The translations under genes and the position numbers were made by a program. The notes under the pieces are model-generated. The model worked only from the letters and a program-made list of their open reading frames with translations. It did not search any database and was not told where the DNA came from. A DNA stretch of 64,000 nucleotides. Source: Ruegeria atlantica (GTDB taxonomy: Bacteria; Pseudomonadota; Alphaproteobacteria; Rhodobacterales; Rhodobacteraceae). Shown here one piece after another: positions 41,879 through 50,132 of this stretch. The stretch covers positions 62,001-126,000 of the forward strand of contig NZ_WQBE01000009.1 of NCBI RefSeq assembly GCF_013032005.1, given 5' to 3'. Numbering within the stretch: position 1 is the stretch's first letter; every line of letters starts with the position of its first letter.

Positions 41879-41908
41879 GAGGCGGGTTGAGTATCTGTGG
41901 GGTACCAG

Positions 41909-41951
41909 TGCCCCCTTTAATAGGTATTGACAATACCTATTAAAGGGGGCA
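41909..41951. promoter_or_regulatory. 43-base perfect palindrome containing an NsrR-type operator
   Basis: Arms of 20 bases (41909-41928 and 41932-41951) pair perfectly around GAC. The inner 23 bases (41919-41941) have the 11-1-11 form AATAGGTATTG/A/CAATACCTATT, also seen at 47476-47498 and 47526-47548. The outer GCCCCC/GGGGGC makes a stable stem, so it may also end the catalase transcript. It lies 33 bases before the globin start. TTGACA occurs at its centre. Confidence 0.75.
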
Positions 41952-41983
41952 GAAACCGGGTGCCCGAAATGGAGTAGATTCTG

Positions 41984-42403
41984 ATGACAGCTGGGATGCT
42001 TGCCAAACCACAGATGTTTGAAATTTCCGCTGAGGAAATTGAGTTATTGGTTTGCCGGTTTTACGCGCAGATAAGGGTGCATCCTGTATTGGGTCCCGTG
42101 TTCAATGAGGCCATTCAGGATTGGAAAGCCCACGAAGAAAAGATCGCATCGTTTTGGCGCGGCGCGATCCTGAGGGAGCCCGGGTATTCCGGAAATCCAA
42201 TGCAGGCTCATCTTGCAAATTCAGACATCCTTCCCGAGCATTTTCCCTTGTGGCTCGATCTGTTTGGCGAAACGGCACATCAGGTTCTGCAGCCAGATAC
42301 CGCTCAAGCTTTTACTCATTTGACCAACCGGATCGGTAAAGGTTTGACCTTTGGGATCGAGAACTTTCGTCGCGAGGTGGGTGCCCCGCCGGTGTTGTCA
42401 TGA
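41984..42403 (+). CDS. Group 3 truncated haemoglobin
   Basis: A 139-residue 2-on-2 globin. VCRFYAQIRVHPVLGPVF carries the B10 Tyr, FWRGAILREPGYSGNPMQAHL the proximal His and FPLWLDLFGET the conserved Trp of class III. GGAG lies about nine bases before the ATG. Such globins are linked to nitric oxide handling. It heads the operon with DUF2189, DUF1971 and cbb3 genes and lies directly behind an NsrR-type operator. It overlaps the next gene by 4 bases. Confidence 0.9.
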   Translation: MTAGMLAKPQMFEISAEEIELLVCRFYAQIRVHPVLGPVFNEAIQDWKAHEEKIASFWRGAILREPGYSGNPMQAHLANSDILPEHFPLWLDLFGETAHQVLQPDTAQAFTHLTNRIGKGLTFGIENFRREVGAPPVLS

Positions 42404-43143
42404 CCATATCGGTATATTCAAAAGCGCAGGTCATTACCGAGCCGCCAATCCAAGTCGTGAAACGTTGGTTGCGAGCGGGATGGCGCGATTTTAGAGCGAA
42501 CCTTGAGTATTCGCTATGTTACGGCATTGCGCTTGTTCTGTTGGGATGGGCGTGTGTCGCGGGTCTTTTGCTCAGCGGTCAAGGTTGGGTTCTGCTGCCA
42601 CTTTTGGCTGGTGGAGTGCTTGTTGGTCCCATTGCAACCGTTGGTTTGTATTCGGTTGCGAGCGGTGGCTATGGACCAGCTGTCGCGAAAGGGCAGATTG
42701 CTCTGGTCGGCGCGATCCTCATGGTGTTTGCCCTGACTTGGATACGTGCCGCTACAGTCATGTTCGCCATTGTATATGGTCTGCGCCCGTTCTCTGGCTT
42801 CGCTGACACTCTGCTGCGGATGATCAGCACACCGTCGGGCTGGGCTTTATTAATCTCTGGATCTTTGATCGGCGGACTGTTTGCATCGTTGGGGTTCGCT
42901 GTCTCAGCCTTCTCGCTTCCGATGCTTGTAGACCGCAAGATCGATGGCTTCTCAGCCATGGCGCTGAGTTTTAATGCCACCACTCATAATTTTCGACTTT
43001 GCCTGTGTTGGGGAAGTGCGATTACCGCGCTGACTTTGTTGGGGATTTTAACGGGCCTGCTAGGGCTGGCCGTAGTTTTCCCTTTGCTGGGATATTCAAC
43101 CTGGCATGCCTATGCAGAGCTTTTCCATGGAGACGCACAATGA
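42400..43143 (+). CDS. DUF2189 membrane protein
   Basis: A 247-residue inner-membrane protein with about six hydrophobic segments. VKRWLRAGWRDFRANLEYSLCYGIALVLLGW is the typical N-terminal DUF2189 pattern and FSLPMLVDRKIDGFSAMALSFNATTHN the C-terminal one. The family's function is not known; it often accompanies haem-copper oxidase genes. It is coupled on both sides by 4-base overlaps. Confidence 0.85.
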   Translation: MTISVYSKAQVITEPPIQVVKRWLRAGWRDFRANLEYSLCYGIALVLLGWACVAGLLLSGQGWVLLPLLAGGVLVGPIATVGLYSVASGGYGPAVAKGQIALVGAILMVFALTWIRAATVMFAIVYGLRPFSGFADTLLRMISTPSGWALLISGSLIGGLFASLGFAVSAFSLPMLVDRKIDGFSAMALSFNATTHNFRLCLCWGSAITALTLLGILTGLLGLAVVFPLLGYSTWHAYAELFHGDAQ

Positions 43144-43430
43144 CAGAAGCCCTTCCAGAAGGCGTGGTGCACTATGCGACTTCGCAATTCACGCACGACA
43201 CTCTGCCAGAAAAATTGCGCAAGGATCACAGCACGAAAGCCGGTGTCTGGGGCCAATTGGCGGTGCAATCTGGCCAGCTTTTGCTGCGTCGGGACAACAA
43301 AGATGACTTGGTGTTGGCTGCGGGTGATACGGCGGTCTTTGCGCCCCAGGAAACTCACTCTGTGAACCCCATGGGAGAGGTCGCATTGGAAGTGCGTTTC
43401 CACCGGCAGGAGCGGCCAGATGCTGAATAA
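43140..43430 (+). CDS. DUF1971 (TehB-like cupin) protein
   Basis: A 96-residue cupin of the DUF1971 family: [46 protein letters not shown], with the metal-type residues HD and HST, and [24 protein letters not shown]. Members are often in NO-responsive regulons. ATG at 43140 overlaps the DUF2189 stop; the longer upstream frame is not used. It overlaps ccoN by 11 bases. Confidence 0.87.
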   Translation: MTEALPEGVVHYATSQFTHDTLPEKLRKDHSTKAGVWGQLAVQSGQLLLRRDNKDDLVLAAGDTAVFAPQETHSVNPMGEVALEVRFHRQERPDAE

Positions 43431-45042
43431 CAATACTGTCGAAAACGTTTTGGTCCTGTGTGCTCTTGTCATTGTTCTGATCGGCGGAGTGGCCATTCTT
43501 GGTTGGGGTGTACCTCTCGCCTATGTGCTGCATGGCTGGATGATCGCCATCTTCGCCGGTTGGGGGTTGATCTGGATGATCACCCGAATGAGTGAAGAAA
43601 TCCGGGACATCCCGCTTGAGTATAATGACAAGGTCACGCGTTTCGGTGTCATAGCTGCGCTATTTTGGGCCTTGGTTGGTTTTACCGTCGGAGACATTCT
43701 AGCTTGGCAACTGGCCTTTCCGGCATTGAACGGGGATATTTTCTGGTCGAACTTTGGCCGGTTGCGTCCGGTACATACGTCTGCGGTAATCTTCGGATTT
43801 GGCGGCAATGCCCTTATCGCAACTTCGTTCTACGTGGTGCAGCGCACCTCGCGGGCAAGACTGGCCAGTGAATCGCTGCCTTGGATGGTCTTTTGGGGCT
43901 ATAACCTTTTCATGGTCCTTGCGGCGACCGGCTACCCCTTGGGGATTACCCAATCCAAGGAATATGCGGAACCGGAATGGTATGCGGATCTTTTGTTGCT
44001 GGTTGTATGGGTAGGGTACCTCGCGCTTTACCTAAAGACCCTTTCGCGTCGGGCAGAGCCGCATATCTATGTGGCCAACTGGTACTATCTGGCATTCATC
44101 GTCGTCATCGCGATGCTGCACACGGTGAACAACCTCTCGGTCCCCGTCTCCATCGCTTACCCCAAAAGCTACTCGCTTTTTTCGGGAACGCAGGATGCCA
44201 TGACGCAGTGGTGGTACGGGCATAACGCGGTTGGTTTCCTGCTTACGGCAGGGTTCCTGGGGATGCTCTATTACTTCCTGCCTAAAGCTGTGAACCGGCC
44301 GATCTATTCATACCGCATGTCGATTGTAGGGTTCTGGGGGATCACTTTTCTCTACCTTTGGGCCGGATCGCATCACCTGCATTATACAGCCCTGCCTGAT
44401 TGGGTTCAGTACCTTGGTATGACCATGTCGATCATTTTGCTGGTTCCCAGCTGGGCCTCTGTGTTCAACGGCATCCTTACGATCAACGGGGCTTGGGATA
44501 AAGTCCGGACGGACCCGGCGGTGCGGTTCATGATGGTCGCAATTCTGTTCTATGGGCTGTCGACATTTGAAGGTTCGTTCATGGCGATCCGCCCGGTAAA
44601 CTCGCTAAGCCACTATACCGACTGGACGGTTGGGCACGTTCATGCCGGCGCCTTGGGTTGGGTCGCCTTCATCACCTTTGGTGCCTTGTACAAACTGGTG
44701 CCCTGGATATGGAAGCGGGACGGCGTATATTCCTTGCGACTGGAGGCCTGGCACTTCTGGCTCGCCCTGAGCGGAACGCTGATTTACGTTGGCGCGATGT
44801 GGAACAGCGGCATCACGCAATCGCTGATGTGGCAGACCTATGATGCGGACGGCGCTTTCCTCTATTCCTTCCTCGACAGTGTGATCGCGATGCATCCCTA
44901 CTATGTCGCCCGCGCGATTGGGGGGCTGTTGTATCTGATCGGAGCCTGCATCGGTGCATACAATATTTACATGACTGTAAGTGGGCCGAAAAAAGCCCAA
45001 ACCCGGGAAGCCGGACCATTGGTCCAGCTGCCAGCGGAGTAA
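43420..45042 (+). CDS. ccoN: cbb3-type cytochrome c oxidase subunit I
   Basis: The catalytic haem-copper subunit, 540 residues, about 12-14 membrane helices. [15 protein letters not shown] carries a CuB His, [14 protein letters not shown] the CuB His pair, [11 protein letters not shown] the haem His residues, and FLYLW the Tyr that in cbb3 enzymes is cross-linked in the seventh helix. [11 protein letters not shown] keeps the conserved Glu. Small differences from housekeeping CcoN are visible, such as SIVGFWG for SIVHFWA and AGSHH for AGPHH. The gene is in an NsrR-type-controlled operon without fixGHI biogenesis genes. Confidence 0.92.
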   Translation: MLNNNTVENVLVLCALVIVLIGGVAILGWGVPLAYVLHGWMIAIFAGWGLIWMITRMSEEIRDIPLEYNDKVTRFGVIAALFWALVGFTVGDILAWQLAFPALNGDIFWSNFGRLRPVHTSAVIFGFGGNALIATSFYVVQRTSRARLASESLPWMVFWGYNLFMVLAATGYPLGITQSKEYAEPEWYADLLLLVVWVGYLALYLKTLSRRAEPHIYVANWYYLAFIVVIAMLHTVNNLSVPVSIAYPKSYSLFSGTQDAMTQWWYGHNAVGFLLTAGFLGMLYYFLPKAVNRPIYSYRMSIVGFWGITFLYLWAGSHHLHYTALPDWVQYLGMTMSIILLVPSWASVFNGILTINGAWDKVRTDPAVRFMMVAILFYGLSTFEGSFMAIRPVNSLSHYTDWTVGHVHAGALGWVAFITFGALYKLVPWIWKRDGVYSLRLEAWHFWLALSGTLIYVGAMWNSGITQSLMWQTYDADGAFLYSFLDSVIAMHPYYVARAIGGLLYLIGACIGAYNIYMTVSGPKKAQTREAGPLVQLPAE

Positions 45043-45048
45043 GTCCCA

Positions 45049-45780
45049 ATGAGTACTCAGCACCAAAAACTCGAACGCCATTCACTTGGGTTTGCAATGG
45101 CAATCCTGATGGTTGCATCGATCGGTGGAATTGTCGAAATCGCGCCGTTGTTCACGATCGAAAACACAGTGGAAAAGGTCGAAGGTATGCGGCCCTACAC
45201 GCCGCTGGAACTTGCCGGGCGTGACATCTATGTCCGCGAGGGGTGCTATGCCTGCCACAGCCAGATGATCCGCACCCTGCGGTCGGACATCGAACGCTAT
45301 GGACATTACAGTCTGGCTGCCGAAAGCATGTATGACCATCCGTTTCAATGGGGCTCGAAACGTACAGGGCCGGACTTGGCGCGCATTGGTGGCAAATACT
45401 CTGACGCATGGCATGTGGCGCATTTGGAAGCGCCGCGAGACCTCGTCGAGGGGTCAATCATGCCGGGTTATGCGTTTTTGTCCGAGACGCGTCTTGCGAC
45501 TGGACATTTACCTGCCTCGCTGAAAGCCCTCAGCCGGGCTGGTGTGCCCTATACGGACACCCAGATCGAAAACGCCGAAAAGGACGCCGCATGGCAGGCG
45601 GATGCTGAGCAGTACTTTGAAGGAGAGTTGCAGGCAAGTTACGGTGAAAACGTTCAGGTTCGGGATTATGACGGGCAACCGGGCAGGCTGACGGAAATGG
45701 ATGCCCTTGTAGCCTATCTTCAGGTTCTTGGCACATTGGCCGATCTGGATTCGTTAAACCTTGAGGAGGTTCAGCGATGA
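45049..45780 (+). CDS. ccoO: cbb3-type cytochrome c oxidase subunit II (monohaem)
   Basis: A 243-residue membrane-anchored cytochrome c. One N-terminal helix (FAMAILMVASIGGIVEIAPLF) is followed by the haem site REGCYACHSQMIRTLRSDIERYG and the axial Met in GSIMPGYAFL. It passes electrons to CcoN. The stop overlaps the ccoQ start (ATGA). Confidence 0.93.
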   Translation: MSTQHQKLERHSLGFAMAILMVASIGGIVEIAPLFTIENTVEKVEGMRPYTPLELAGRDIYVREGCYACHSQMIRTLRSDIERYGHYSLAAESMYDHPFQWGSKRTGPDLARIGGKYSDAWHVAHLEAPRDLVEGSIMPGYAFLSETRLATGHLPASLKALSRAGVPYTDTQIENAEKDAAWQADAEQYFEGELQASYGENVQVRDYDGQPGRLTEMDALVAYLQVLGTLADLDSLNLEEVQR

Positions 45781-45944
45781 CACATGATACGGTTCTCGTT
45801 TTCTCCAAGACTTGGGGCGCAATCTACCTGATGGCCGTCTTTTTAGCTGCAGCTGTTTGGACCTATTGGCCCTCGCGCCGGAAGGTTTACGACGATGCCG
45901 CCCAATCCCCACTCGATCGTCAGGAGGATCAGCCATGTCGATGA
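45777..45944 (+). CDS. ccoQ: cbb3-type oxidase small subunit
   Basis: A 55-residue single-helix membrane protein: AIYLMAVFLAAAVWTYWPSRRKVYDDAA, followed by a short polar tail SPLDRQEDQPCR. The YWPSRRKVYDDAA pattern after the helix is typical of CcoQ. GAGG precedes its ATG, which overlaps the ccoO stop; its own stop overlaps ccoP by 10 bases. Confidence 0.9.
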   Translation: MTHDTVLVFSKTWGAIYLMAVFLAAAVWTYWPSRRKVYDDAAQSPLDRQEDQPCR

Positions 45945-46807
45945 AGGAAAAGGATCCCGTTTCCGGCACCGATCTGACTGGCCACGAATGGGACGGTATC
46001 AAAGAATTGGATACACCTGTTCCCTGGGCTGCCAGATGGGCGCTTTGGATCAGTATCATCATAGCAGCGCTGTATTGGGTGTTTTACCCATCTTTCCCGA
46101 GTGTGCGTGACTACGCGAAGGGGATGCTCGGCTATTCCTCGCGTGCAGAAGTTGCGACGGCACTTCAACAGGCGGATGCGAGCCGAGAAATGACATTCGC
46201 GCCTTTCGCGTCCGGGGATATAGACAAGCTGGCCGCCGATCCGACGCTTGAGGCGCGGTATAGCGCGTCGATTTCCAAGCTTTACGCCGACAACTGTGCG
46301 GCTTGTCACCGGAATGATCTGAAAGGGCAGGTTGGCTTTCCCAACCTGGTGGACCGTCATTGGCTATGGTCAGGCACGCCGGAAGAGATAGAGGCGACCA
46401 TTCGATATGGAATCAATGCGCAGCATGACGATACACGGATCGCACAGATGCTTGCCTTTGGTGCGGATGGCATGATCGAAAATCAACAGGTTGAGGAAGT
46501 CACGGAATTTGTCTTGTTCCTCTCTGGACAGCAGCATGATGCGACGGCGGCCGAAGCCGGTAAATTGGTTTTTGAAGAAAACTGCGCGGCCTGCCACGGA
46601 GATGACGGCCGCGGGGGCTACGAGATCGGCGCGCCAGATTTGGGCGATGAAAGTTGGATCTATGGGGGCGACCGGGACGCCATCTATCACAGCATCCATT
46701 TTGGCCGACGGGGGGTGATGCCGGCGTGGGACGGACGTTTGAGTGACGCTCAGATCCGAATGCTGACACTGTACTTACTCTGGAATGCAGAAGATGTACC
46801 AAGCTGA
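45935..46807 (+). CDS. ccoP: cbb3-type cytochrome c oxidase subunit III (dihaem)
   Basis: A 290-residue membrane-anchored dihaem cytochrome c. The N-terminal helix is WALWISIIIAALYWVFYP; haem sites are CAACH at 121-125 and 217-221. HEWDGIKELDTPVPWAARW before the helix is the CcoP hallmark. The start is ATG 45935 after GGAGG; the longer frame upstream overlaps ccoQ in another phase. It receives electrons from soluble cytochromes. Confidence 0.93.
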   Translation: MSMKEKDPVSGTDLTGHEWDGIKELDTPVPWAARWALWISIIIAALYWVFYPSFPSVRDYAKGMLGYSSRAEVATALQQADASREMTFAPFASGDIDKLAADPTLEARYSASISKLYADNCAACHRNDLKGQVGFPNLVDRHWLWSGTPEEIEATIRYGINAQHDDTRIAQMLAFGADGMIENQQVEEVTEFVLFLSGQQHDATAAEAGKLVFEENCAACHGDDGRGGYEIGAPDLGDESWIYGGDRDAIYHSIHFGRRGVMPAWDGRLSDAQIRMLTLYLLWNAEDVPS

Positions 46808-46958
46808 AGAGAATCCACGATTCCGAAGGGCAATGTACCTGATGATAATGGTCCTGTTGGCCGGCTACATCGGGTTCAAGGCATGGCACCTGTCGATGGC
46901 ATTCGAGGCCTGGGAAGGGCAGGCGATTGAGGGTGCCGTGCCTGGTGCAGCTAAATGA
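46794..46958 (+). CDS. Small single-helix membrane protein at the end of the cbb3 operon
   Basis: A 54-residue protein. A basic stretch NPRFRRA is followed by one helix, MYLMIMVLLAGYIGFKAWHLSM, and a polar C-terminus. Its ATG lies inside the end of ccoP (14-base overlap) after GGAATGCAGAAG, so it is translationally coupled. It is not CcoS or CcoH in any way I can show; it may be an accessory oxidase subunit. A terminator-like stem follows. Confidence 0.6.
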   Translation: MYQAEENPRFRRAMYLMIMVLLAGYIGFKAWHLSMAFEAWEGQAIEGAVPGAAK

Positions 46959-46980
46959 AAATCGTGGTTTTATACGATTT
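46959..46980. terminator. Terminator-like stem between converging cbb3 operon and Rrf2 gene
   Basis: AAATCGT (46959-46965) and ACGATTT (46974-46980) make a 7-base stem with a T-rich loop, one base after the last stop codon, followed by CAATTT. AT-rich and short, so only moderately convincing. Confidence 0.5.
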
Positions 46981-46991
46981 CAATTTGCGTA

Positions 46992-47456
46992 TTAATGATC
47001 TGAAGCCAGCGCATGACTAACTTCTAGCGCTCGGATCAGGTTTTTCATTCCGCGATTTCCTTCCAAAACATCCTGCAATGTCTTGCTGTCCAAGGCAGTA
47101 AAAAACGCCTCCTGAGCTTCAGTCAGGATTGGTAGCAACCCACAGGCAGGCGTCATCACACAACAGCCGCCGTCTTCTTTCATACACTCAACCAAAGGGG
47201 TGCCGCGTTCGGATTTTCGCAGCAGGCCGCCAATCGAGATCGCATTGGGAGGCAAGGCCATTCGCATTCCTCCGTTGCGTCCACGAACGGATTCTACGTA
47301 GCCCTCGTGTGTGAGCCACTGGGAGATCTTGGCCAGGTGATTGAAGGGCAAGTTTTGCATCGCCGCAATCTCGCGGGTCGACATCAACCCCTCTTCGTGG
47401 GTGGCAAGATGGATCAGGATGCGCAAGGCATAGTCGGAAAACTTGGTAATTTGCAT
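46992..47456 (-). CDS. nsrR: Rrf2 family regulator, NsrR-like
   Basis: A 154-residue regulator with MQITKFSDYALRILIHLATHEEGLMSTREIAAMQNLPFNHLAKISQWLTHEGYVESVRGRNGGM as winged helix and a Cys cluster ECMKEDGGCCVMTPACGL suited to an iron-sulfur cluster. The DNA-binding part and Cys spacing fit NsrR, the NO-sensing repressor. The start is ATG 47456 (an upstream in-frame ATG exists). It converges on the cbb3 operon and diverges from norS, with two 11-1-11 palindromes in the shared promoter region; a third lies before the globin gene. NO damage to the cluster should derepress all three units. Confidence 0.82.
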   Translation of the reverse strand: MQITKFSDYALRILIHLATHEEGLMSTREIAAMQNLPFNHLAKISQWLTHEGYVESVRGRNGGMRMALPPNAISIGGLLRKSERGTPLVECMKEDGGCCVMTPACGLLPILTEAQEAFFTALDSKTLQDVLEGNRGMKNLIRALEVSHALASDH

Positions 47457-47475
47457 AGTTATATCTCTCATAAAA

Positions 47476-47498
47476 AATAGGCTTTGAAAATGCCTATT
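47476..47498. promoter_or_regulatory. NsrR-type operator, Rrf2-proximal
   Basis: An 11-1-11 site beginning AATAGGC and ending GCCTATT, palindromic with extra flanking A/T (9-base arms AAAATAGGC/GCCTATTTT). It sits 20 bases before the Rrf2 start codon and just upstream of the norS -35 box, so it can repress the regulator and the nor promoter. Confidence 0.72.
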
Positions 47499-47501
47499 TT
47501 G

Positions 47502-47528
47502 TTGACATCTTTTTCTGATCTTTATAAT
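47502..47528 (+). promoter_or_regulatory. Promoter of the norS operon
   Basis: TTGACA (47502-47507) and TATAAT (47523-47528) match the sigma-70-type consensus perfectly, though the 15-base gap is short. It starts 61 bases before the norS ATG and is bracketed by the two operators, a classical repression layout. Confidence 0.65.
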
Positions 47529-47548
47529 AGGTATTTAAAATGCTTAAT
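47526..47548. promoter_or_regulatory. NsrR-type operator, norS-proximal
   Basis: AATAGGTATTT, A and AAATGCTTAAT form an imperfect 11-1-11 site that overlaps the -10 box of the norS promoter. It matches the left arm of the 41919 site almost exactly. Confidence 0.68.
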
Positions 47549-47562
47549 AAAGGAGGTGGCTC

Positions 47563-48072
47563 ATGCAGCCTGTTGTACTTTTGATCTCGCTGATCCTGAT
47601 GGCAGCGCTGTCACTTGTCTTCTGGAAGGCCGCGCGCGCCTCGAACGGGGCGGAAGCAGGACCCAATGCCAACTCGAAGCGTGCGGGCTTGATCTGGGCA
47701 ATGACGATTGTTGGAGTAATCGTGGCAGTCGGTTCATTGCGACCATGGCCGCACGCTTTGGCCAGTACAGATGATGCCATCACCGTTTCCATCACCAGCG
47801 GGCAGTGGTGGTGGGATATCGACACAGTTGAGATCCCTGTGGGAACGCCCATCAATTTTAGCGCCACGACCGAAGATGTTACCCACGGATTGGGCATTTA
47901 CACTTCAGACCTCCGCCTTCTGACGCAGGTCCAAGTGATCCCCGGTTACACAACCGAAGTTTCTTACACGTTCGATGAACCCGGCACTTACCAAGTCCTG
48001 TGCATGGAGTTCTGCGGGGTGGCGCATCAGGACATGGTCAACGAATTCGAAGTCGTCGCGGTGGAGGAATAA
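47563..48072 (+). CDS. norS: NorS-type CuA subunit of haem-copper NO reductase
   Basis: A 169-residue subunit-II-like protein. Two N-terminal membrane segments precede a cupredoxin domain with a full CuA site: His108, Cys147, Glu149, Cys151, His155 and Met158 (CMEFCGVAHQDM). QWWWDID is the usual aromatic electron-entry patch. AGGAGG precedes the ATG. Gene order norS-norY-senC-orf1 is that of the sNOR locus described in ammonia oxidisers. It should accept electrons from a cytochrome c such as the one at 52092. Confidence 0.85.
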   Translation: MQPVVLLISLILMAALSLVFWKAARASNGAEAGPNANSKRAGLIWAMTIVGVIVAVGSLRPWPHALASTDDAITVSITSGQWWWDIDTVEIPVGTPINFSATTEDVTHGLGIYTSDLRLLTQVQVIPGYTTEVSYTFDEPGTYQVLCMEFCGVAHQDMVNEFEVVAVEE

Positions 48073-49533
48073 ATGAGCGCTGTATCTGAACTTGTCGCGG
48101 AAAAATCAGTCGTCACTGAACCCCAGGCTGAGGCAGTCAAGCTTACCATGATCCTCTCAGGCGCGGTCTTTGCCTTGATGATGGTCTTTGGTCTGATCAT
48201 GCGTGCTGCGCAGGGCCAATGGATCGAAGTGGATCCGGCTTTGTTTTATCAGTTGCTGACGGCCCATGGCGCCGGAATGGTTGGTACAGCTGCACTGTCT
48301 GGCGCCGCAATCATGTGGTATTTTTGCGGGCGTCATATCGTTCTGACAGCTGGAATCTTTTGGGCTTTCCTTGCTTTGTTTCTGCTGGGCGTCGTCCTGA
48401 TCTTCGGCTCGATCTTCATCGGCGGATATGGCGGCGCATGGACATTCCTGTTTCCCTTGCCCGCGATGTCAGGCGGAGCGTGGGAAGCGGGCGCGGCTGC
48501 TGCGTTCATGCTTGGATATGTTTCGATCGGCGTTGGCTTTCTGCTGTATTATCTGGAGCTCGGTCGTCAGATTCATGCCCGTTATGGCAGCCTTTTGCGC
48601 GCCCTGGGCTGGAACCTGATCCTAGGGCGAGAGGACAAAAATCCTCCGCCGCCAACAATCATCGCGGCGGCGGCCGTGACTATTTTCAATTCGATCGGGA
48701 TAATCCTAGGTGCCGCGGTGTTGGTGGCGAGCCTTGTCCACCTGCTGGTGCCGGGTTTTGAAGTAAACGCGCTGTTGGCCAAGAACCTGATCTATTTCTT
48801 TGGCCACGTTTTCATCAATGCCTCAATCTACATGGCCGTCACTGCGGTGTATGAAATCCTGCCGGAATACACCGGCAAACCGTGGAAATCGAACCGTCTG
48901 TTTGCGATTGCCTGGAATGCAGTTCTGATCTTCGTGATGGCTGTTTACTGGCACCATCTGCTTCAGGATGTGGTGATGCCACCCTGGATGCTGGTGGTCG
49001 GGCAACTGGTCTCATACTTAAGCGGCATTCCCCTCATCGCGGTCACAGCATTCTCTACGTTCCTCTATGTGCGAGGTTCGAAAATGACCTGGGATCTGAC
49101 GTCCTCACTGCTGGTTCTGTCCGTGGCAGGCTGGTCGGTCGGCTCAATCCCCGCGTCAATCGACGGGATGATCAGTGTGAACAAAGTGATGCACAATACA
49201 ATGTGGGTCCCGGGGCATTTCCACACCTACCTGCTGCTGGGCGAAGTGGCGATGGCCTTTGGGTTCATGGCCTGGCTGGTCCGAGGCAAAAACATCGCCC
49301 AGATGAGCGGGTTGGACCGGGTCGCTTTTGTGACCTACCTCGCAGGCGCCGCTGGGTTTGTGACGGTGTTTCTCTTCTCTGGTGCGGCTTCGATCCCGCG
49401 TCGCTGGGCGGTGCACTACGAAGAATGGCTGACCCACGACCGCATTGGCACCTTGTTCGGCGTGCTGGTCGTGTTGGGAACATTGCTCTTTGTTCTGCGC
49501 TTTGTGCTGCGTCTTGGGCGGAGTGACAGCTGA
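48073..49533 (+). CDS. norY: NorY-type catalytic subunit, haem-copper NO reductase (sNOR)
   Basis: A 486-residue haem-copper subunit I related to B-family (ba3) oxidases. Haem and copper ligands are present: His65 (LTAHGAG), His245 (FFGHVFIN), His294/His295 (YWHHLLQD) and His382/His384 (PGHFHTY). The cross-linked Tyr of oxygen reductases, four residues after the first CuB His in GHPxVY, is Asn249 here, so O2 reduction by the usual mechanism is unlikely and NO reduction is expected. It begins right at the norS stop and overlaps senC by one base. Not proven biochemically from sequence alone. Confidence 0.82.
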   Translation: MSAVSELVAEKSVVTEPQAEAVKLTMILSGAVFALMMVFGLIMRAAQGQWIEVDPALFYQLLTAHGAGMVGTAALSGAAIMWYFCGRHIVLTAGIFWAFLALFLLGVVLIFGSIFIGGYGGAWTFLFPLPAMSGGAWEAGAAAAFMLGYVSIGVGFLLYYLELGRQIHARYGSLLRALGWNLILGREDKNPPPPTIIAAAAVTIFNSIGIILGAAVLVASLVHLLVPGFEVNALLAKNLIYFFGHVFINASIYMAVTAVYEILPEYTGKPWKSNRLFAIAWNAVLIFVMAVYWHHLLQDVVMPPWMLVVGQLVSYLSGIPLIAVTAFSTFLYVRGSKMTWDLTSSLLVLSVAGWSVGSIPASIDGMISVNKVMHNTMWVPGHFHTYLLLGEVAMAFGFMAWLVRGKNIAQMSGLDRVAFVTYLAGAAGFVTVFLFSGAASIPRRWAVHYEEWLTHDRIGTLFGVLVVLGTLLFVLRFVLRLGRSDS

Positions 49534-50132
49534 TGATTGCGCGCGCTCTTCCCTCGGTTCTGGTCGCGAGCATCGGCTTGGGAACTCTCTGGCATGCCAC
49601 AGATGGAGGGCAGGCTTTCACCAGCGAAGCCGCTCGGAGATTGGACGTGGTGCGCGCACCGCGTCCAGTTCCAGCCCTGCAACTGGAAGACATGTCAGGT
49701 CAGTTGATGCCCCTGTTGCCGCAAGGGGAGGAGGTGGTTTTGGTCGAGTTCATCTACACCGTGTGCGGCGACATCTGCCAGATTGCAGGCGCAGACTTTG
49801 CCAAGATCCGAGATCAATTGGAACAGCGTGGAGAGCCCGTCCGGATGATCTCGGTCAGTTTTGATCCTAAGCGAGACACGCCCGATCAGATGACGATTTA
49901 CGGGGAAGCCCATGAGGCGGACGGCAAAATGTGGACCGTTGCGCGGCCGAGGCCAGAAGAGTTGCCGGCATTGTTGAAGCTTTTTGACGTGACTGTCATT
50001 CCCGATGAATGGGGCGGGTTTCAGCACAATGCCGCAATCCATGTGATTGACAGCGAGGGCCGCTTTTCGGCGGTGTATGACACCGATGCGATCGACGCTA
50101 TTCTGACCCATTTAGAGGAGCGCAGCTCATGA
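49533..50132 (+). CDS. senC: SCO1/SenC family copper chaperone
   Basis: A 199-residue membrane-anchored thioredoxin-fold protein. The copper site is Cys78 and Cys82 (TVCGDIC) with His165 in GGFQHNAA. It delivers copper to the CuA centre of NorS. SVSFDPKRDTPDQM is a family signature. The ATG overlaps the norY stop and its end overlaps the next gene by 4 bases. Confidence 0.9.
   Translation: MIARALPSVLVASIGLGTLWHATDGGQAFTSEAARRLDVVRAPRPVPALQLEDMSGQLMPLLPQGEEVVLVEFIYTVCGDICQIAGADFAKIRDQLEQRGEPVRMISVSFDPKRDTPDQMTIYGEAHEADGKMWTVARPRPEELPALLKLFDVTVIPDEWGGFQHNAAIHVIDSEGRFSAVYDTDAIDAILTHLEERSS

Noticed and set aside
42999-43430. A longer start for the DUF1971 gene inside the DUF2189 gene
   Set aside because: The upstream 47 codons are out of phase with DUF2189 and lack a ribosome site; ATG 43140 overlaps the previous stop and matches the family start.
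48073-49533. Annotation of NorY as an ordinary terminal oxidase
   Set aside because: The active-site Tyr is Asn and the gene order is that of the NorSY locus; an O2 reductase of the usual kind is unlikely.
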